Source of the DNA: Bacteroidales bacterium
GTDB lineage: Bacteria > Planctomycetota > Planctomycetia > Gemmatales > Gemmataceae
Assembly: GCA_026931725.1 (NCBI GenBank)
Contig: JAIXLE010000104.1
Location: 1-48,634 of the forward strand
Direction: 5' to 3'
DNA length: 48,634 nt
Shown piece after piece: positions 8,773 through 17,321 of this stretch. Made by a program: the position numbers and the translations under genes. The notes beneath the pieces are model-generated. The model made no database searches. It worked only from the letters and a program-made list of their open reading frames with translations, and had not been told where the DNA came from. Numbering within the stretch: position 1 is the stretch's first letter; the number at the start of each line of letters is the position of its first letter.

Positions 8773-10116
8773 ATGCTGATACGTTTGGTGCCAGCCCATC
8801 TGGCCTTGTTGCTCTCCTTCCCGCTTCTGGCCGCTGATCCTACCCCGGTGAAGGAACGACTCAAAGCTGTCAATCGCGTGCTGGATAGTGAAATTCAGGA
8901 TCTCGTCAAACTTTATCAGCATTTGCATTCTCACCCGGAATTGTCGCTCCAAGAGACGCAGACCGCCGCCCGGATGGCGGAAGAACTCCAGAAACTCGGC
9001 TTCACCGTGACCCCGAAAGTCGGTGGAACGGGGGTGGTTGGTGTCCTCAAAAATGGAGACGGACCCACGGTACTCGTCCGCACGGACATGGACGCGCTCC
9101 CGGTAACCGAGCAGACCGGCGTACCCTACGCCAGCCAGGTGCGGGTACGGGATCGTTTCGGGAACAACACCGGCGTGATGCACGCCTGCGGTCACGATGT
9201 CCACATGACCAGCTGGGTCGGCACCGCACGGACCTTGGTACAACTGAAGAATCTCTGGTCCGGCACGCTGGTTTTCATCGCCCAACCCGCCGAGGAAATC
9301 GGAGTCGGTGCCCGCGCCATGATCGCGGATGGGCTATTCAAAAAATTCCCGAAACCGGATTACGCCCTGGCCCTGCACGCCGAGCCGCGTCTGCCCGTAG
9401 GCACCATCGCCTACTCGGAAGGGCTGGCTCTTGCCAATGTGGATAGCGTGGACATCCTCGTCAAAGGAAAAGGCGGCCACGGAGCCGCGCCGCACAACAC
9501 CATTGACCCCGTAGTGCTAGCCGCGCAAATCGTGCTGAACCTTCAGACGATTGCCAGCCGAGAAGTCAACCCGATTGACCCAGTCGTAGTGACGGTCGGC
9601 TCGATCCATGGTGGAACCAAGCACAACATCATCCCCAGCGAGGTCAAACTGCAGCTCACGGTACGCACCACCAAAGATTCCACCCGCGATCAGGTATTGA
9701 AGGCGATCGACCGCATTGCGCGAGGCACGGCCACCACGGCCCGCGCTCCAGAACCCAAAGTGATCGTTAATCTCGATGAGTACACCCCTTCCACTTACAA
9801 CGATGTTCCGCTGACCCGAAAGACCATGACCGCTCTGCGAGAAGTGCTGGGCGATGCCCATGTTCAGGAACGCCCGCCGATCATGGGTGGAGAAGATTTT
9901 GGACGCTATGGGCGAGAAGGGATACCGATTTGTATGTACTTCCTCGGCACAATCAGCCAAGAAAAGTACGATGCGGCCCAGCATCCAGGTGCCGCGCAGC
10001 TACCGGGGATGCACTCGGATAGTTATGCTCCGGTGCCCGAGCCGAGCATCCGTAACGGTGTCCGCACGATGGCTTCCGCTGTTCTCAATCTGATGGCGAA
10101 GAAGCCCAAACCCTAG
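8773..10116 (+). CDS. Exported M20 family amidohydrolase / carboxypeptidase
   Basis: A 447-residue metallo-amidohydrolase with an N-terminal signal peptide (cleavage near residue 20, FPLLAAD). Metal-site motifs are RTDMDALP at 103-110, HACGHD at 137-142, the catalytic pair in QPAEE at about 171-175, ALHAEPR and GGEDFG near the C-terminus. This is the hippurate / IAA-amino acid hydrolase subgroup, which cleaves N-acyl amino acids. ATG 8773 has GAGG about 7 nt upstream. The gene is 76 bp after the ABC ATPase and may or may not share its transcript. It probably acts in the periplasm; the natural substrate is unknown. Confidence 0.9.
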   Translation: MLIRLVPAHLALLLSFPLLAADPTPVKERLKAVNRVLDSEIQDLVKLYQHLHSHPELSLQETQTAARMAEELQKLGFTVTPKVGGTGVVGVLKNGDGPTVLVRTDMDALPVTEQTGVPYASQVRVRDRFGNNTGVMHACGHDVHMTSWVGTARTLVQLKNLWSGTLVFIAQPAEEIGVGARAMIADGLFKKFPKPDYALALHAEPRLPVGTIAYSEGLALANVDSVDILVKGKGGHGAAPHNTIDPVVLAAQIVLNLQTIASREVNPIDPVVVTVGSIHGGTKHNIIPSEVKLQLTVRTTKDSTRDQVLKAIDRIARGTATTARAPEPKVIVNLDEYTPSTYNDVPLTRKTMTALREVLGDAHVQERPPIMGGEDFGRYGREGIPICMYFLGTISQEKYDAAQHPGAAQLPGMHSDSYAPVPEPSIRNGVRTMASAVLNLMAKKPKP

Positions 10117-10242
10117 AAAAACCGACAAATCCTCTGTACATCGCGGTGAAGTGAGGCGAGTTACGGACAGTCGCCGTGAGATTGTTGCCAAATTCCCTTC
10201 GCCAATGGCTGGCGGGCTGATATAGTTTCAGAATTCTGGATA

Positions 10243-10259
10243 CGGTCGATCATCGACCG
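10243..10259. promoter_or_regulatory. Perfect 8-1-8 palindrome, candidate operator
   Basis: CGGTCGATCATCGACCG is a perfect 17-bp dyad ending 28 bp before ATG 10288. Its core GGTCG-N5-CGACC recurs at 19908-19922, at nearly the same distance from the histidine kinase start. A shared regulator is a plausible inference. Confidence 0.4.
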
Positions 10260-10287
10260 GACGGGAACAATTTCGGGAGAAACGACG

Positions 10288-10452
10288 ATGGGGAACCCAG
10301 CTGGCGTTCGCAAAAAGAAGCGGGAAAAACGGCGGAACAAGTTTGAACAGCGACTCGGCGGTGTGCTAGCCTATGTGCCCAAAGAACTCCGCGAAGAAGT
10401 GATCGCAGAGATCAAAAAGGCCCAAGAACTCCACGCGGCCAACGCCAAGTAG
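10288..10452 (+). CDS. Small basic protein of unknown function (54 aa)
   Basis: A 54-residue ORF beginning MGNPAGVRKKKREKRRNKFEQ and ending with KELREEVIAEIKKAQELHAANAK. The N-terminal third is strongly Lys/Arg-rich and the rest is an amphipathic helix; no membrane segment or Cys is present. ATG 10288 follows a purine-rich CGGGAGAAA, and a perfect palindrome lies 28 bp upstream, which supports a real gene. The stop is only 5 bp from the convergent tsaD stop. Basic character suggests nucleic-acid or ribosome contact, which is speculation. I do not recognise the family. Confidence 0.6.
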   Translation: MGNPAGVRKKKREKRRNKFEQRLGGVLAYVPKELREEVIAEIKKAQELHAANAK

Positions 10453-10457
10453 TTTGC

Positions 10458-11468
10458 TCACACGAAGTTCGGCTCCGCGTCCAAATCCGGGGAGGCGAAC
10501 TGGCTGGCTTCCCACTTTTCCACGGCCAACGCGGCCATGGCTGCGTTATCCGTGCAAAGATCGAACGGCGGAATGAACAACTCCGCGTGTTCTTTTTCGC
10601 ACATCAGCTGCAACGCATCCCGCAAAGCCCGATTCGCGGTCACACCACCACCCACTGCAAGACGGACCCGCCCAGTCTTACGCAGAGCCTGCTTGCACTT
10701 CAGTACCAACGCATCGACCACTGCCGCCTGAAAACTCGCAGCTAGATCGGCACGCTTCGCCCCGGCTGGCGGAGGAGTCCCCTTACCGACATTCTGACCG
10801 TGACACGCATAAAGCACGGCCGTTTTCAAGCCGCTGAAACTGAACTCCAACCGGGCATCATCCGCAAAGGCACGCGGGAAGGCATAAGCAGTGGGGTTGC
10901 CGAAAGCGGCTTCCCGTTCCAACGCCGGGCCGCCCGGAAACCCCAAACCGAGAATCGCCGCGACCTTGTCGAAGGCCTCCCCAGCTGCATCGTCCCGCGT
11001 ACCACCCAACAACTGTAGCGAGAGAGCCGATTCACAATCGAACAAGGCCGTGTGCCCGCCACTGACCACCAAACCCAGACAGGGGAAAATGTCCCGTTCC
11101 GCCGCGATGCGACACGCATAAATGTGGGCTGCTACATGGTTGACCGCGACCAACGGCACCCCGAGAGCCAACGCGAGCATCTTGGCCGCACTGACTCCCA
11201 CCAGCAGCGACCCGACCAACCCCGGCGTGTTGTGAACGGCCACGCATCCGATGTCGGATTTGGTAATTCCCGCCCGCGCCAGGGCTTCTTCCACCACCGG
11301 AAGCAGATTCCGCAGATGTGCCCGTGAGGCGATTTCGGGGACGACACCGCCGAAACGGGCGTGTAGGTCGGTTTGGGACGCGACGACGTTGGCCAGCACC
11401 CGCCGATCCGCCGTGAAGACGGCTGCCGCGGTTTCGTCACAGGAACTTTCGAGAGCCAGGAAGTACAC
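10458..11468 (-). CDS. tsaD: tRNA N6-adenosine threonylcarbamoyltransferase TsaD
   Basis: A 336-residue Kae1/TsaD protein, the universal enzyme that transfers threonylcarbamoyl to A37 of ANN-decoding tRNAs together with TsaB/TsaE. Visible signatures are LALESSCDETAAA at the start, the metal ligands His111 and His115 in NHVAAHIYA, VSGGHTALF, a glycine-rich GFPGGPALE region and VGGGVTANRALR. Translation begins at a GTG (11468). It follows, by 15 bp, a membrane protein gene on the same strand. Full length, no irregularities. Confidence 0.97.
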   Translation of the reverse strand: MYFLALESSCDETAAAVFTADRRVLANVVASQTDLHARFGGVVPEIASRAHLRNLLPVVEEALARAGITKSDIGCVAVHNTPGLVGSLLVGVSAAKMLALALGVPLVAVNHVAAHIYACRIAAERDIFPCLGLVVSGGHTALFDCESALSLQLLGGTRDDAAGEAFDKVAAILGLGFPGGPALEREAAFGNPTAYAFPRAFADDARLEFSFSGLKTAVLYACHGQNVGKGTPPPAGAKRADLAASFQAAVVDALVLKCKQALRKTGRVRLAVGGGVTANRALRDALQLMCEKEHAELFIPPFDLCTDNAAMAALAVEKWEASQFASPDLDAEPNFV

Positions 11469-11483
11469 GGAATCCGAATCCTT

Positions 11484-12239
11484 TTATCGAGATCGAGAGC
11501 GCTTTTGCGGAAGAGAAATATGACCGAACTGTGCCAGGAGGTATCGGAATTTCACTTCTCGATACGTTTTCGGGAACCCCGCGATGATCAGAAGTCGTTG
11601 AACACCATAAAGTTCCGATTCTTCAGGTTCGATCGCATCATCAGAAACTCGTAGTAAAATATGATGCGGTTCAATCTCGAATTCATGCCCGGTTCTCAAA
11701 TATGCTCCTGGTATACCCAAGGGAAACAGTTCCGGTTCGGGTGTATCCGCCGGGACAAATGCGAGTTGATCCATGTTCCACGGAATCTGCAGGTCAGGAT
11801 TCTGAGGAAAGATGGTCACATCCATCTGATACCAGTTCATATCAGAAATCTGAGTCTTGCGGGACTCGCTGTTGGCTTCAAGTCGCGCCGTATCTGCCGC
11901 ATCGATTGGGGAATCCGGTTGTGACAACGGAAGCGGTGGATGTTCGGGTTGCCGAGGTGCAGGCGGGGAAATCTTCTGTAGGGAATGGACTTCCACAGCG
12001 GCATCACGCAGCACCGCGGAATGTTGTTCCATCAAATCCTGAATGCCACCCGCCCGATAACGAAAGTACCGCGGCAAATAGATCATCACCACCAGTCGCA
12101 AAGCCAGGAAAAATACGAAGATCGTCCCGATACTGACGCACAGCGCTTGCCACCAGACCAAATAGACAAACGCCCCGATCACGATTGCCAAATACAGCAG
12201 CAGCAGCGTCAACAGTATTTGCGCAATACGGATACACAC
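11484..12239 (-). CDS. Membrane protein of unknown function
   Basis: The frame is open from ATG 12410, which would overlap the start of thiO on the other strand. A GTG at 12239 has GGAAGG 7 nt upstream and begins directly before the first hydrophobic helix, so a 251-residue product is preferred; the 308-residue version remains possible. Two membrane helices lie at the N-terminus (IAQILLTLLLLYLAIVIGAFVYLVWW and ALCVSIGTIFVFFLALRLVVMIYL). A long Pro/Glu-rich soluble part follows, then a beta-like C-terminal segment with a basic tail. No known domain recognised. It is probably co-transcribed with tsaD. Confidence 0.6.
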   Translation of the reverse strand: MCIRIAQILLTLLLLYLAIVIGAFVYLVWWQALCVSIGTIFVFFLALRLVVMIYLPRYFRYRAGGIQDLMEQHSAVLRDAAVEVHSLQKISPPAPRQPEHPPLPLSQPDSPIDAADTARLEANSESRKTQISDMNWYQMDVTIFPQNPDLQIPWNMDQLAFVPADTPEPELFPLGIPGAYLRTGHEFEIEPHHILLRVSDDAIEPEESELYGVQRLLIIAGFPKTYREVKFRYLLAQFGHISLPQKRSRSR

Positions 12240-12398
12240 AGATACACCTTCCGTGACATCGCGAATGAATACACCTGATTCTATGTGGTCAAGGATCAGA
12301 AAGGAATCAACGAACCGGCACAGAATCGGAAACGGTTTTGATGACAACTCATCGTGTCGCCGGTCCCAACTGGGCGAACTCTCCGCTATAACGTCAGA

Positions 12399-13493
12399 AT
12401 GGGGAATCACACGGACATTCTGATCGTCGGCGGTGGGATCATCGGTCTAACCTCCGCTTATGCGTTAGCCCGAGCCGGGCTGAGCGTGGAAGTGCGTGAA
12501 CGGGGCGAACTGGGCCAGCAAGCCTCTTGGGCCGGGGCTGGCATCATTCCGCCGGGGAACCCGGAACGCACCGCCAACGCAATCGACCTTCTGCGGGCAT
12601 CCAGTGTCCGCCTCTTCGCCCCACTCTCGGCGGAACTCCGAGAATTCACCGGCATCGACAACGGTTTCCGTGTCTGCGGCGGCATCGAGTTTTTGCACCC
12701 GGAAGATGCGGATTTACCCGATCGCTGGGCCGCGGAAGGGTTGACTCTGTCTGAGCCAACCGCGGAAGAACTGCGCCATCGGGAGCCTGGTTTAACCCCG
12801 CCACCCCGCCCCGCGTACCGCTTTCCGGGTATGGGGCAGGTCCGCAACCCCTGGCACATGCGAGCCTTGGTGGCGGCGTGTGAACAACTGGGCGTGCGGT
12901 TACGCCCTCATACGCCGTGCGTCTGGTCGTCGGAACTGCTGCATTCCTATCAACACGTGATTCTCGCTCCGGGGGCGTGGGCGGCGGAAGTCGTGGCCCC
13001 GCTGGGTTTTACGCTTCCCGTGCGGCCAGTACGCGGCCAGATCGTGTTGTTCCGTCCCACGCAACCTGTTCTCAGCCATGTCGTGATCGACGGCCGCCGG
13101 TATCTGGTGCCGCGAGCCGATGGACGGGTGCTGGTCGGTTCCACAGAAGAACCTGAAGCCGGGTTTGAACGAGCCAACACCGAGGCCGGCGTGCGCGGCC
13201 TGATCGACTTCGCCATCGGCTTGGTCCCCGCTCTGGCTCACGCGCCGATCGAGAAATGCTGGGCCGGTCTGCGTCCGGGTTCGCTGGATAGTTTACCGTA
13301 TCTGGGCCGATTGCCGGGGCACGAACGGGTAATCCTGGCAGCTGGGCATTTCCGAGCCGGGGTCCAACTCTCACCGGGCACAGCGCAGATTGTTCGGGAT
13401 CTGGTCCTGGGTTCCCCCCCATCCATCCCGATTGATGCGTTTCGACCGGATCGGCAACCGAACTTTTCCCTCCGTCCGTCCTTTCGCTCGTGA
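12399..13493 (+). CDS. thiO: Glycine oxidase ThiO (FAD-dependent amino acid oxidase)
   Basis: A 364-residue D-amino acid oxidase family flavoprotein. The FAD-binding motif ILIVGGGIIGLTSAYALARAG is at residues 6-26, followed by VEVRERG; the sequence continues through the substrate-barrel region and ends with the ThiO-like WAGLRPGSLDSLPYLGRLP and ILAAGHFRAGVQLSPGTA. ThiO oxidises glycine to dehydroglycine for thiazole synthesis in thiamine biosynthesis. thiC lies 12 kb away in this window, so the pathway is dispersed. The start at ATG 12399 places the dinucleotide motif at the usual position. Divergent from the membrane protein upstream. Confidence 0.9.
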   Translation: MGNHTDILIVGGGIIGLTSAYALARAGLSVEVRERGELGQQASWAGAGIIPPGNPERTANAIDLLRASSVRLFAPLSAELREFTGIDNGFRVCGGIEFLHPEDADLPDRWAAEGLTLSEPTAEELRHREPGLTPPPRPAYRFPGMGQVRNPWHMRALVAACEQLGVRLRPHTPCVWSSELLHSYQHVILAPGAWAAEVVAPLGFTLPVRPVRGQIVLFRPTQPVLSHVVIDGRRYLVPRADGRVLVGSTEEPEAGFERANTEAGVRGLIDFAIGLVPALAHAPIEKCWAGLRPGSLDSLPYLGRLPGHERVILAAGHFRAGVQLSPGTAQIVRDLVLGSPPSIPIDAFRPDRQPNFSLRPSFRS

Positions 13494-13555
13494 GGAAGGA
13501 CGAACAGATGCGGAATGGGTTTGTCGTTCGTTCTCTTTTCTGCTGAAATGCCGAC

Positions 13556-15382
13556 ATGGAACCACTCGACCACCGGACGAAAACGCAGCAACTCGCCGAC
13601 GATCTCAGTTGGCTGGAAGACCATTGCCGACGACAACCCGAACTAGCCGAACAGGCGGTTCACCTGCGGTTGGCGGCGGGGTTGGCCCGGAATGTCCTCG
13701 GCCCCGCGTTGGAAGACCAACCGCCACAACCGCTGCACGTCGCGGTTGTCGGTGGCGCGGGGACCGGGAAAAGCACGGTCGTGAACTTTTTAGCCGGTGC
13801 CGTCGTCGCGGAAGCGAATCCGCAGGCGGGTTACACTCGGCACCCCACCGCGTATCTTCCCGCCGACACCGCGATCCCCTGGCCATCGACCCTCGGTTTC
13901 CTCGGGCCACTGCGACGATTGACGCAGGAACAACCCGGGAACCTGGATGAAGATGTCTACCAGACACGCCGACTGGCCCCGACCACGCCCCCTTCACCGC
14001 TGGCCGATTTCGTGATCTGGGATTGCCCGGACATGACCACCTGGGCGGCGGAGCATTATGTCTCCCGACTCCTGGAAGTCGTCTCACTGGCTGACATGAT
14101 CGTCTATGTCGCATCCGATGAACGGTACAACGATGCGGTGCCAACCGAGTTCTTCCGCCTCTTGATCCGGGCCGGAAAAGCGGTCGTGGTCTGCCTGACC
14201 AAGGCCCGAGAAAGTGATGCGGGTACACTGGTGGAACATTTCCGCCAAGAGGTTCTGGGCCGCATCCCCACGACCGATGCGACGACGATTCCGCCGATTC
14301 CCGTAGTCACGTTGCCGCACCTGAGTATGTCCGTGCGCAACGATCCTGCTGGGGAAGGCGCGAAATATCGGGTTCCCTTGCTCAATCAACTGCTGGTGCT
14401 GAGTCCTTCCGCCGCGGTGGCGCGCGCCCGAACCGTCCGCAATGCGCTGCACTACCTGGAAGCCGCCGGGGATAGCCTGCTGCATGTGGCCCGGCGCGAT
14501 CTGGCCGAACTCGAAACCTGGCGCGAACTCGTAGCCCGCGGACGGACCCAGTTTGAAGAACGCTACCAAAATACGTTCCTCGCCGTGGAAACCTTTCAGC
14601 GTTTCGACCGCACCCGCGAACAGGTGCTGGCGATGCTCGAACTCCCCGGCCCCGGAAAAGCAGTCAGCAACGCCCTGCATCTGGCCCGCACCCCATGGCG
14701 ATTCGCCCGTGAATTCGTCGTCAAAACGCTGATTCGCCCAGAGTTGCCGCATCAGTCGGAAACGCAAGTCTGCGCTGAATCCTTGCAAGGCTGGCTCGAT
14801 AGTCTGCAAGCCGAAGCCCTACGCCGTTCCGGGAATCACCCAATCTGGATGACGATCATCCGCAATTTCGATGCGACGCTCAAACCCCAGGCTCGCGCCC
14901 GATTCGAGGAGGCATTCCGCCGCCTTCAGATGAAAGAAACGGACGAACTCGATCAGGCCGCCCGCGCTGTGCCCGAATATCTGACCCAAAACCCCAGCGT
15001 CCTCAACGCGCTGCGCGGAGTGGTCCTCGCTGCGGATCTCGTGGCAGTTGTCCTCATGATCGGGTTGAACTGGCCGCCGGGTTGGGAACTGCTGCTCCTG
15101 TTGCCGTTGGGTGTGTCCATTTCTCATCAGATCGTGGAATCAGTCGTCAATCGGATCGTAGGTGTGAGCCGAACCCGTGTGAAAGATCATCGGCTCGACC
15201 TGCTCCAAGAGAACCTCACGGCCCCACTCGCGGACTGGCTCACCACCCAACCGACGACAGAAGGCTCGTCGATGGAGAAACTCAAACGGGTTCTCACACG
15301 GGTGCCGTTGGCGATTCGCTCCCTCCAGGAATCCGTTGCCGCGAAGGCTCCGCACACGCCCGCCTCGGAGAATCCGGTATGA
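13556..15382 (+). CDS. Membrane-anchored dynamin/YfjP-like GTPase, first of a tandem pair
   Basis: A 608-residue P-loop GTPase. Walker A GGAGTGKST is at residues 66-74, a switch-I-like RHPTAY segment follows, and the G3 site reads WDCPD instead of DxxG. The G4 site reads CLTKAR, lacking the usual Asp, so guanine specificity may be weakened. A helical region precedes two hydrophobic segments near the C-terminus (VVLAADLVAVVLMIGL and WELLLLLPLGVSI), followed by a helical tail. This plan resembles bacterial dynamin-like or 50S-ribosome-binding GTPase domain proteins that act at membranes. The stop overlaps the next GTPase start by 4 bp. Cellular role unknown. Confidence 0.75.
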   Translation: MEPLDHRTKTQQLADDLSWLEDHCRRQPELAEQAVHLRLAAGLARNVLGPALEDQPPQPLHVAVVGGAGTGKSTVVNFLAGAVVAEANPQAGYTRHPTAYLPADTAIPWPSTLGFLGPLRRLTQEQPGNLDEDVYQTRRLAPTTPPSPLADFVIWDCPDMTTWAAEHYVSRLLEVVSLADMIVYVASDERYNDAVPTEFFRLLIRAGKAVVVCLTKARESDAGTLVEHFRQEVLGRIPTTDATTIPPIPVVTLPHLSMSVRNDPAGEGAKYRVPLLNQLLVLSPSAAVARARTVRNALHYLEAAGDSLLHVARRDLAELETWRELVARGRTQFEERYQNTFLAVETFQRFDRTREQVLAMLELPGPGKAVSNALHLARTPWRFAREFVVKTLIRPELPHQSETQVCAESLQGWLDSLQAEALRRSGNHPIWMTIIRNFDATLKPQARARFEEAFRRLQMKETDELDQAARAVPEYLTQNPSVLNALRGVVLAADLVAVVLMIGLNWPPGWELLLLLPLGVSISHQIVESVVNRIVGVSRTRVKDHRLDLLQENLTAPLADWLTTQPTTEGSSMEKLKRVLTRVPLAIRSLQESVAAKAPHTPASENPV

Positions 15383-17220
15383 CCCCCACCGAGTCGCCAT
15401 CGTTTCTGCGGACGCTCGCGCCGCTACTCCGTGGCCTGGATCGTCAACTCCGCGACTGGCTCGACCGCCCCAAGCGGTTTGCGGTTTCTTCGATCGCTCG
15501 GGCCGAAATCGAAGGGCTCGCCGATGACCTGAAACGGAAATCCGAGGCCTTGGATGTCGAACGGCCGCATCTGGTCATCATGCTCATGGGTGGCACAGGT
15601 GTCGGGAAGTCCACATTGTTAAACGCCTTGGCCGGGGCTCCCATTGCCCAGTCGGGGCTGACCCGCCCGACCACCCGTGATCCGGTCGTCTACTTCCATC
15701 ATTCTCTCCGGGCCGATGCTCTCGATCCGGCCCTGCGGTTTTGCCGGTTGGTGCAACATGAGCGGGATGCCCTCGCTCAAAAAGTCCTCGTGGATACACC
15801 GGACCTCGACAGCAACGACCTCAGCAATCGGGAGAAGTTGCTCTCCTTGCTCGTGGCCGCGGATGTCGTGTTGTACGTCGGTTCGCAAGAAAAGTATCAC
15901 GATGAATTGGGCTGGAAGCTGTTCAAGGAACATCGCAACCGCCGAGCGTTCGCCTTCGTTCTGAACAAATGGGACCGTTGCGCGGACAATCCCGATGCAG
16001 CCGGGTTACGCCCCGATGAAGACTTGCTCCGTGATCTGACGGCCGAGGGGTTCACTGCTCCGCGTCTGTTTCGCACCAACGCCCGAACCTGGGTCGAAGC
16101 GGGCCTGGATGGCACTACTGACGAACGCCCAGAAAATCTTCCCCCCGGCGAGCAGTTTCCCGAACTCCGCCACTGGCTCGAACTCGGTTTGACACGACTC
16201 GAAATCGAAGCCGTGAAAGCACGCGGTGTCGGTCAACTCGTGGAGCATGTGGAACGGGCCACCCAAGCGGTGATGCCGCCGGAACTGGAAACCGCCGCCC
16301 ACAAAGTCCGCGCCGCCTGGACCGACACCCTCAACGCTGAGGCGGACAGCCAAACGGAGATCCTCAGCGGCACCCTGGAACCGTACCGGAACGAGTTGGA
16401 ACATCACTTCAGCCTCCAGGGCCAGCAGCAGTTCCGGGGATTGATGGCCATTTATCTCCGATTGACCACAAAAATCCTCTACGCCAGCAGCAACTTGCGG
16501 GACCGTCTGCCTCTGCTGCCGAAGTTCAAACTTTCATCGAACAACGATACCCGTGTCGATCTGGTGGCGTTCATTCATAACTGCGCTCGCTCGGCCTGTG
16601 AACGGGTGCTGGCGCAGCGGTTGACGGCGTTAGCGAATCGGTTGCTGGTCGAGGCGGACCATCGCGGATTCCCCATCACCTTGTTGAACGAACGGACGCA
16701 CGAATCCTCGTGCAGTGATTGGGAAGATCGACTCACGCAATGTGTGGTGGAATCGCTGATCGAAACCGAAACGGAAGCCACGCAACCGACCGGCTGGCGG
16801 AAATACGTTCGCGGCGGTGTCACCGGGTTGGGCAACACTCTCCCCGAGTTTGTCTTGCTGGGTTCACTGGTGATTATCCTGTGGCTGTTCATCGTGGAGC
16901 AGCAGGTGCCGAATTCGTTGCTGTATCTGCTTTCACCGTTATATGCCACCTTGGCGGTGATGATCGTGCTGCATGTGCTGATTCTTCTGCTTTTGCCAGT
17001 ACGTTGGTCGGCGATTCGCGGTGAGTTTCAGTCACGATTGCAGACCCAATTGGCAGAAGAGTTCCACCGCGTGTTCGTGCCGATCCCCACGGAAGTCGCC
17101 GCCCAAATCCGGGACGAAAAACGTCAAGTGGAATATCTGGTGACCGAAACGCGCCAAGTCGCCGATTGGCTCCGCGATCGTGAACAGAAAGCCCAGATTT
17201 CCGACCTCTACGGTCGGTGA
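15379..17220 (+). CDS. Membrane-anchored dynamin/YfjP-like GTPase, second of a tandem pair
   Basis: A 613-residue GTPase with Walker A GGTGVGKST at residues 71-79, G3 DTPDLDS and a canonical G4 NKWD. So, unlike its neighbour, it has a complete guanine-binding set. A long helical middle is followed by two to three C-terminal membrane segments (EFVLLGSLVIILWLFIV and LLSPLYATLAVMIVLHVLILLLLPV) and a short helical tail. The frame opens at 15082, but ATG 15379, overlapping the previous stop by 4 bp (ATGA), gives an N-terminus matching its partner. Tandem pairs are usual among bacterial dynamin-like proteins, so the two products may form a hetero-oligomer on the membrane. Confidence 0.8.
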   Translation: MTPTESPSFLRTLAPLLRGLDRQLRDWLDRPKRFAVSSIARAEIEGLADDLKRKSEALDVERPHLVIMLMGGTGVGKSTLLNALAGAPIAQSGLTRPTTRDPVVYFHHSLRADALDPALRFCRLVQHERDALAQKVLVDTPDLDSNDLSNREKLLSLLVAADVVLYVGSQEKYHDELGWKLFKEHRNRRAFAFVLNKWDRCADNPDAAGLRPDEDLLRDLTAEGFTAPRLFRTNARTWVEAGLDGTTDERPENLPPGEQFPELRHWLELGLTRLEIEAVKARGVGQLVEHVERATQAVMPPELETAAHKVRAAWTDTLNAEADSQTEILSGTLEPYRNELEHHFSLQGQQQFRGLMAIYLRLTTKILYASSNLRDRLPLLPKFKLSSNNDTRVDLVAFIHNCARSACERVLAQRLTALANRLLVEADHRGFPITLLNERTHESSCSDWEDRLTQCVVESLIETETEATQPTGWRKYVRGGVTGLGNTLPEFVLLGSLVIILWLFIVEQQVPNSLLYLLSPLYATLAVMIVLHVLILLLLPVRWSAIRGEFQSRLQTQLAEEFHRVFVPIPTEVAAQIRDEKRQVEYLVTETRQVADWLRDREQKAQISDLYGR

Positions 17221-17244
17221 GGCCAGTGAGGCCGAATTGATCAG

Positions 17245-17272
17245 ACAACCGGGAACGACAGCCCCCGGTTGT
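17245..17272 (+). terminator. Rho-independent-like hairpin between convergent genes
   Basis: ACAACCGGG (17245-17253) and CCCGGTTGT (17264-17272) form a perfect 9-bp stem with a 10-nt loop, 25 bp after the GTPase stop and 50 bp before the 3' end of the convergent oligopeptidase. Only a short GTTT follows, so it may act as a bidirectional terminator without a strong U tract. Confidence 0.55.
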
Positions 17273-17321
17273 GTTTCACCCGGATCAGTTCCGGCCGACC
17301 CGTGCGAGCATCCCATCTCGA

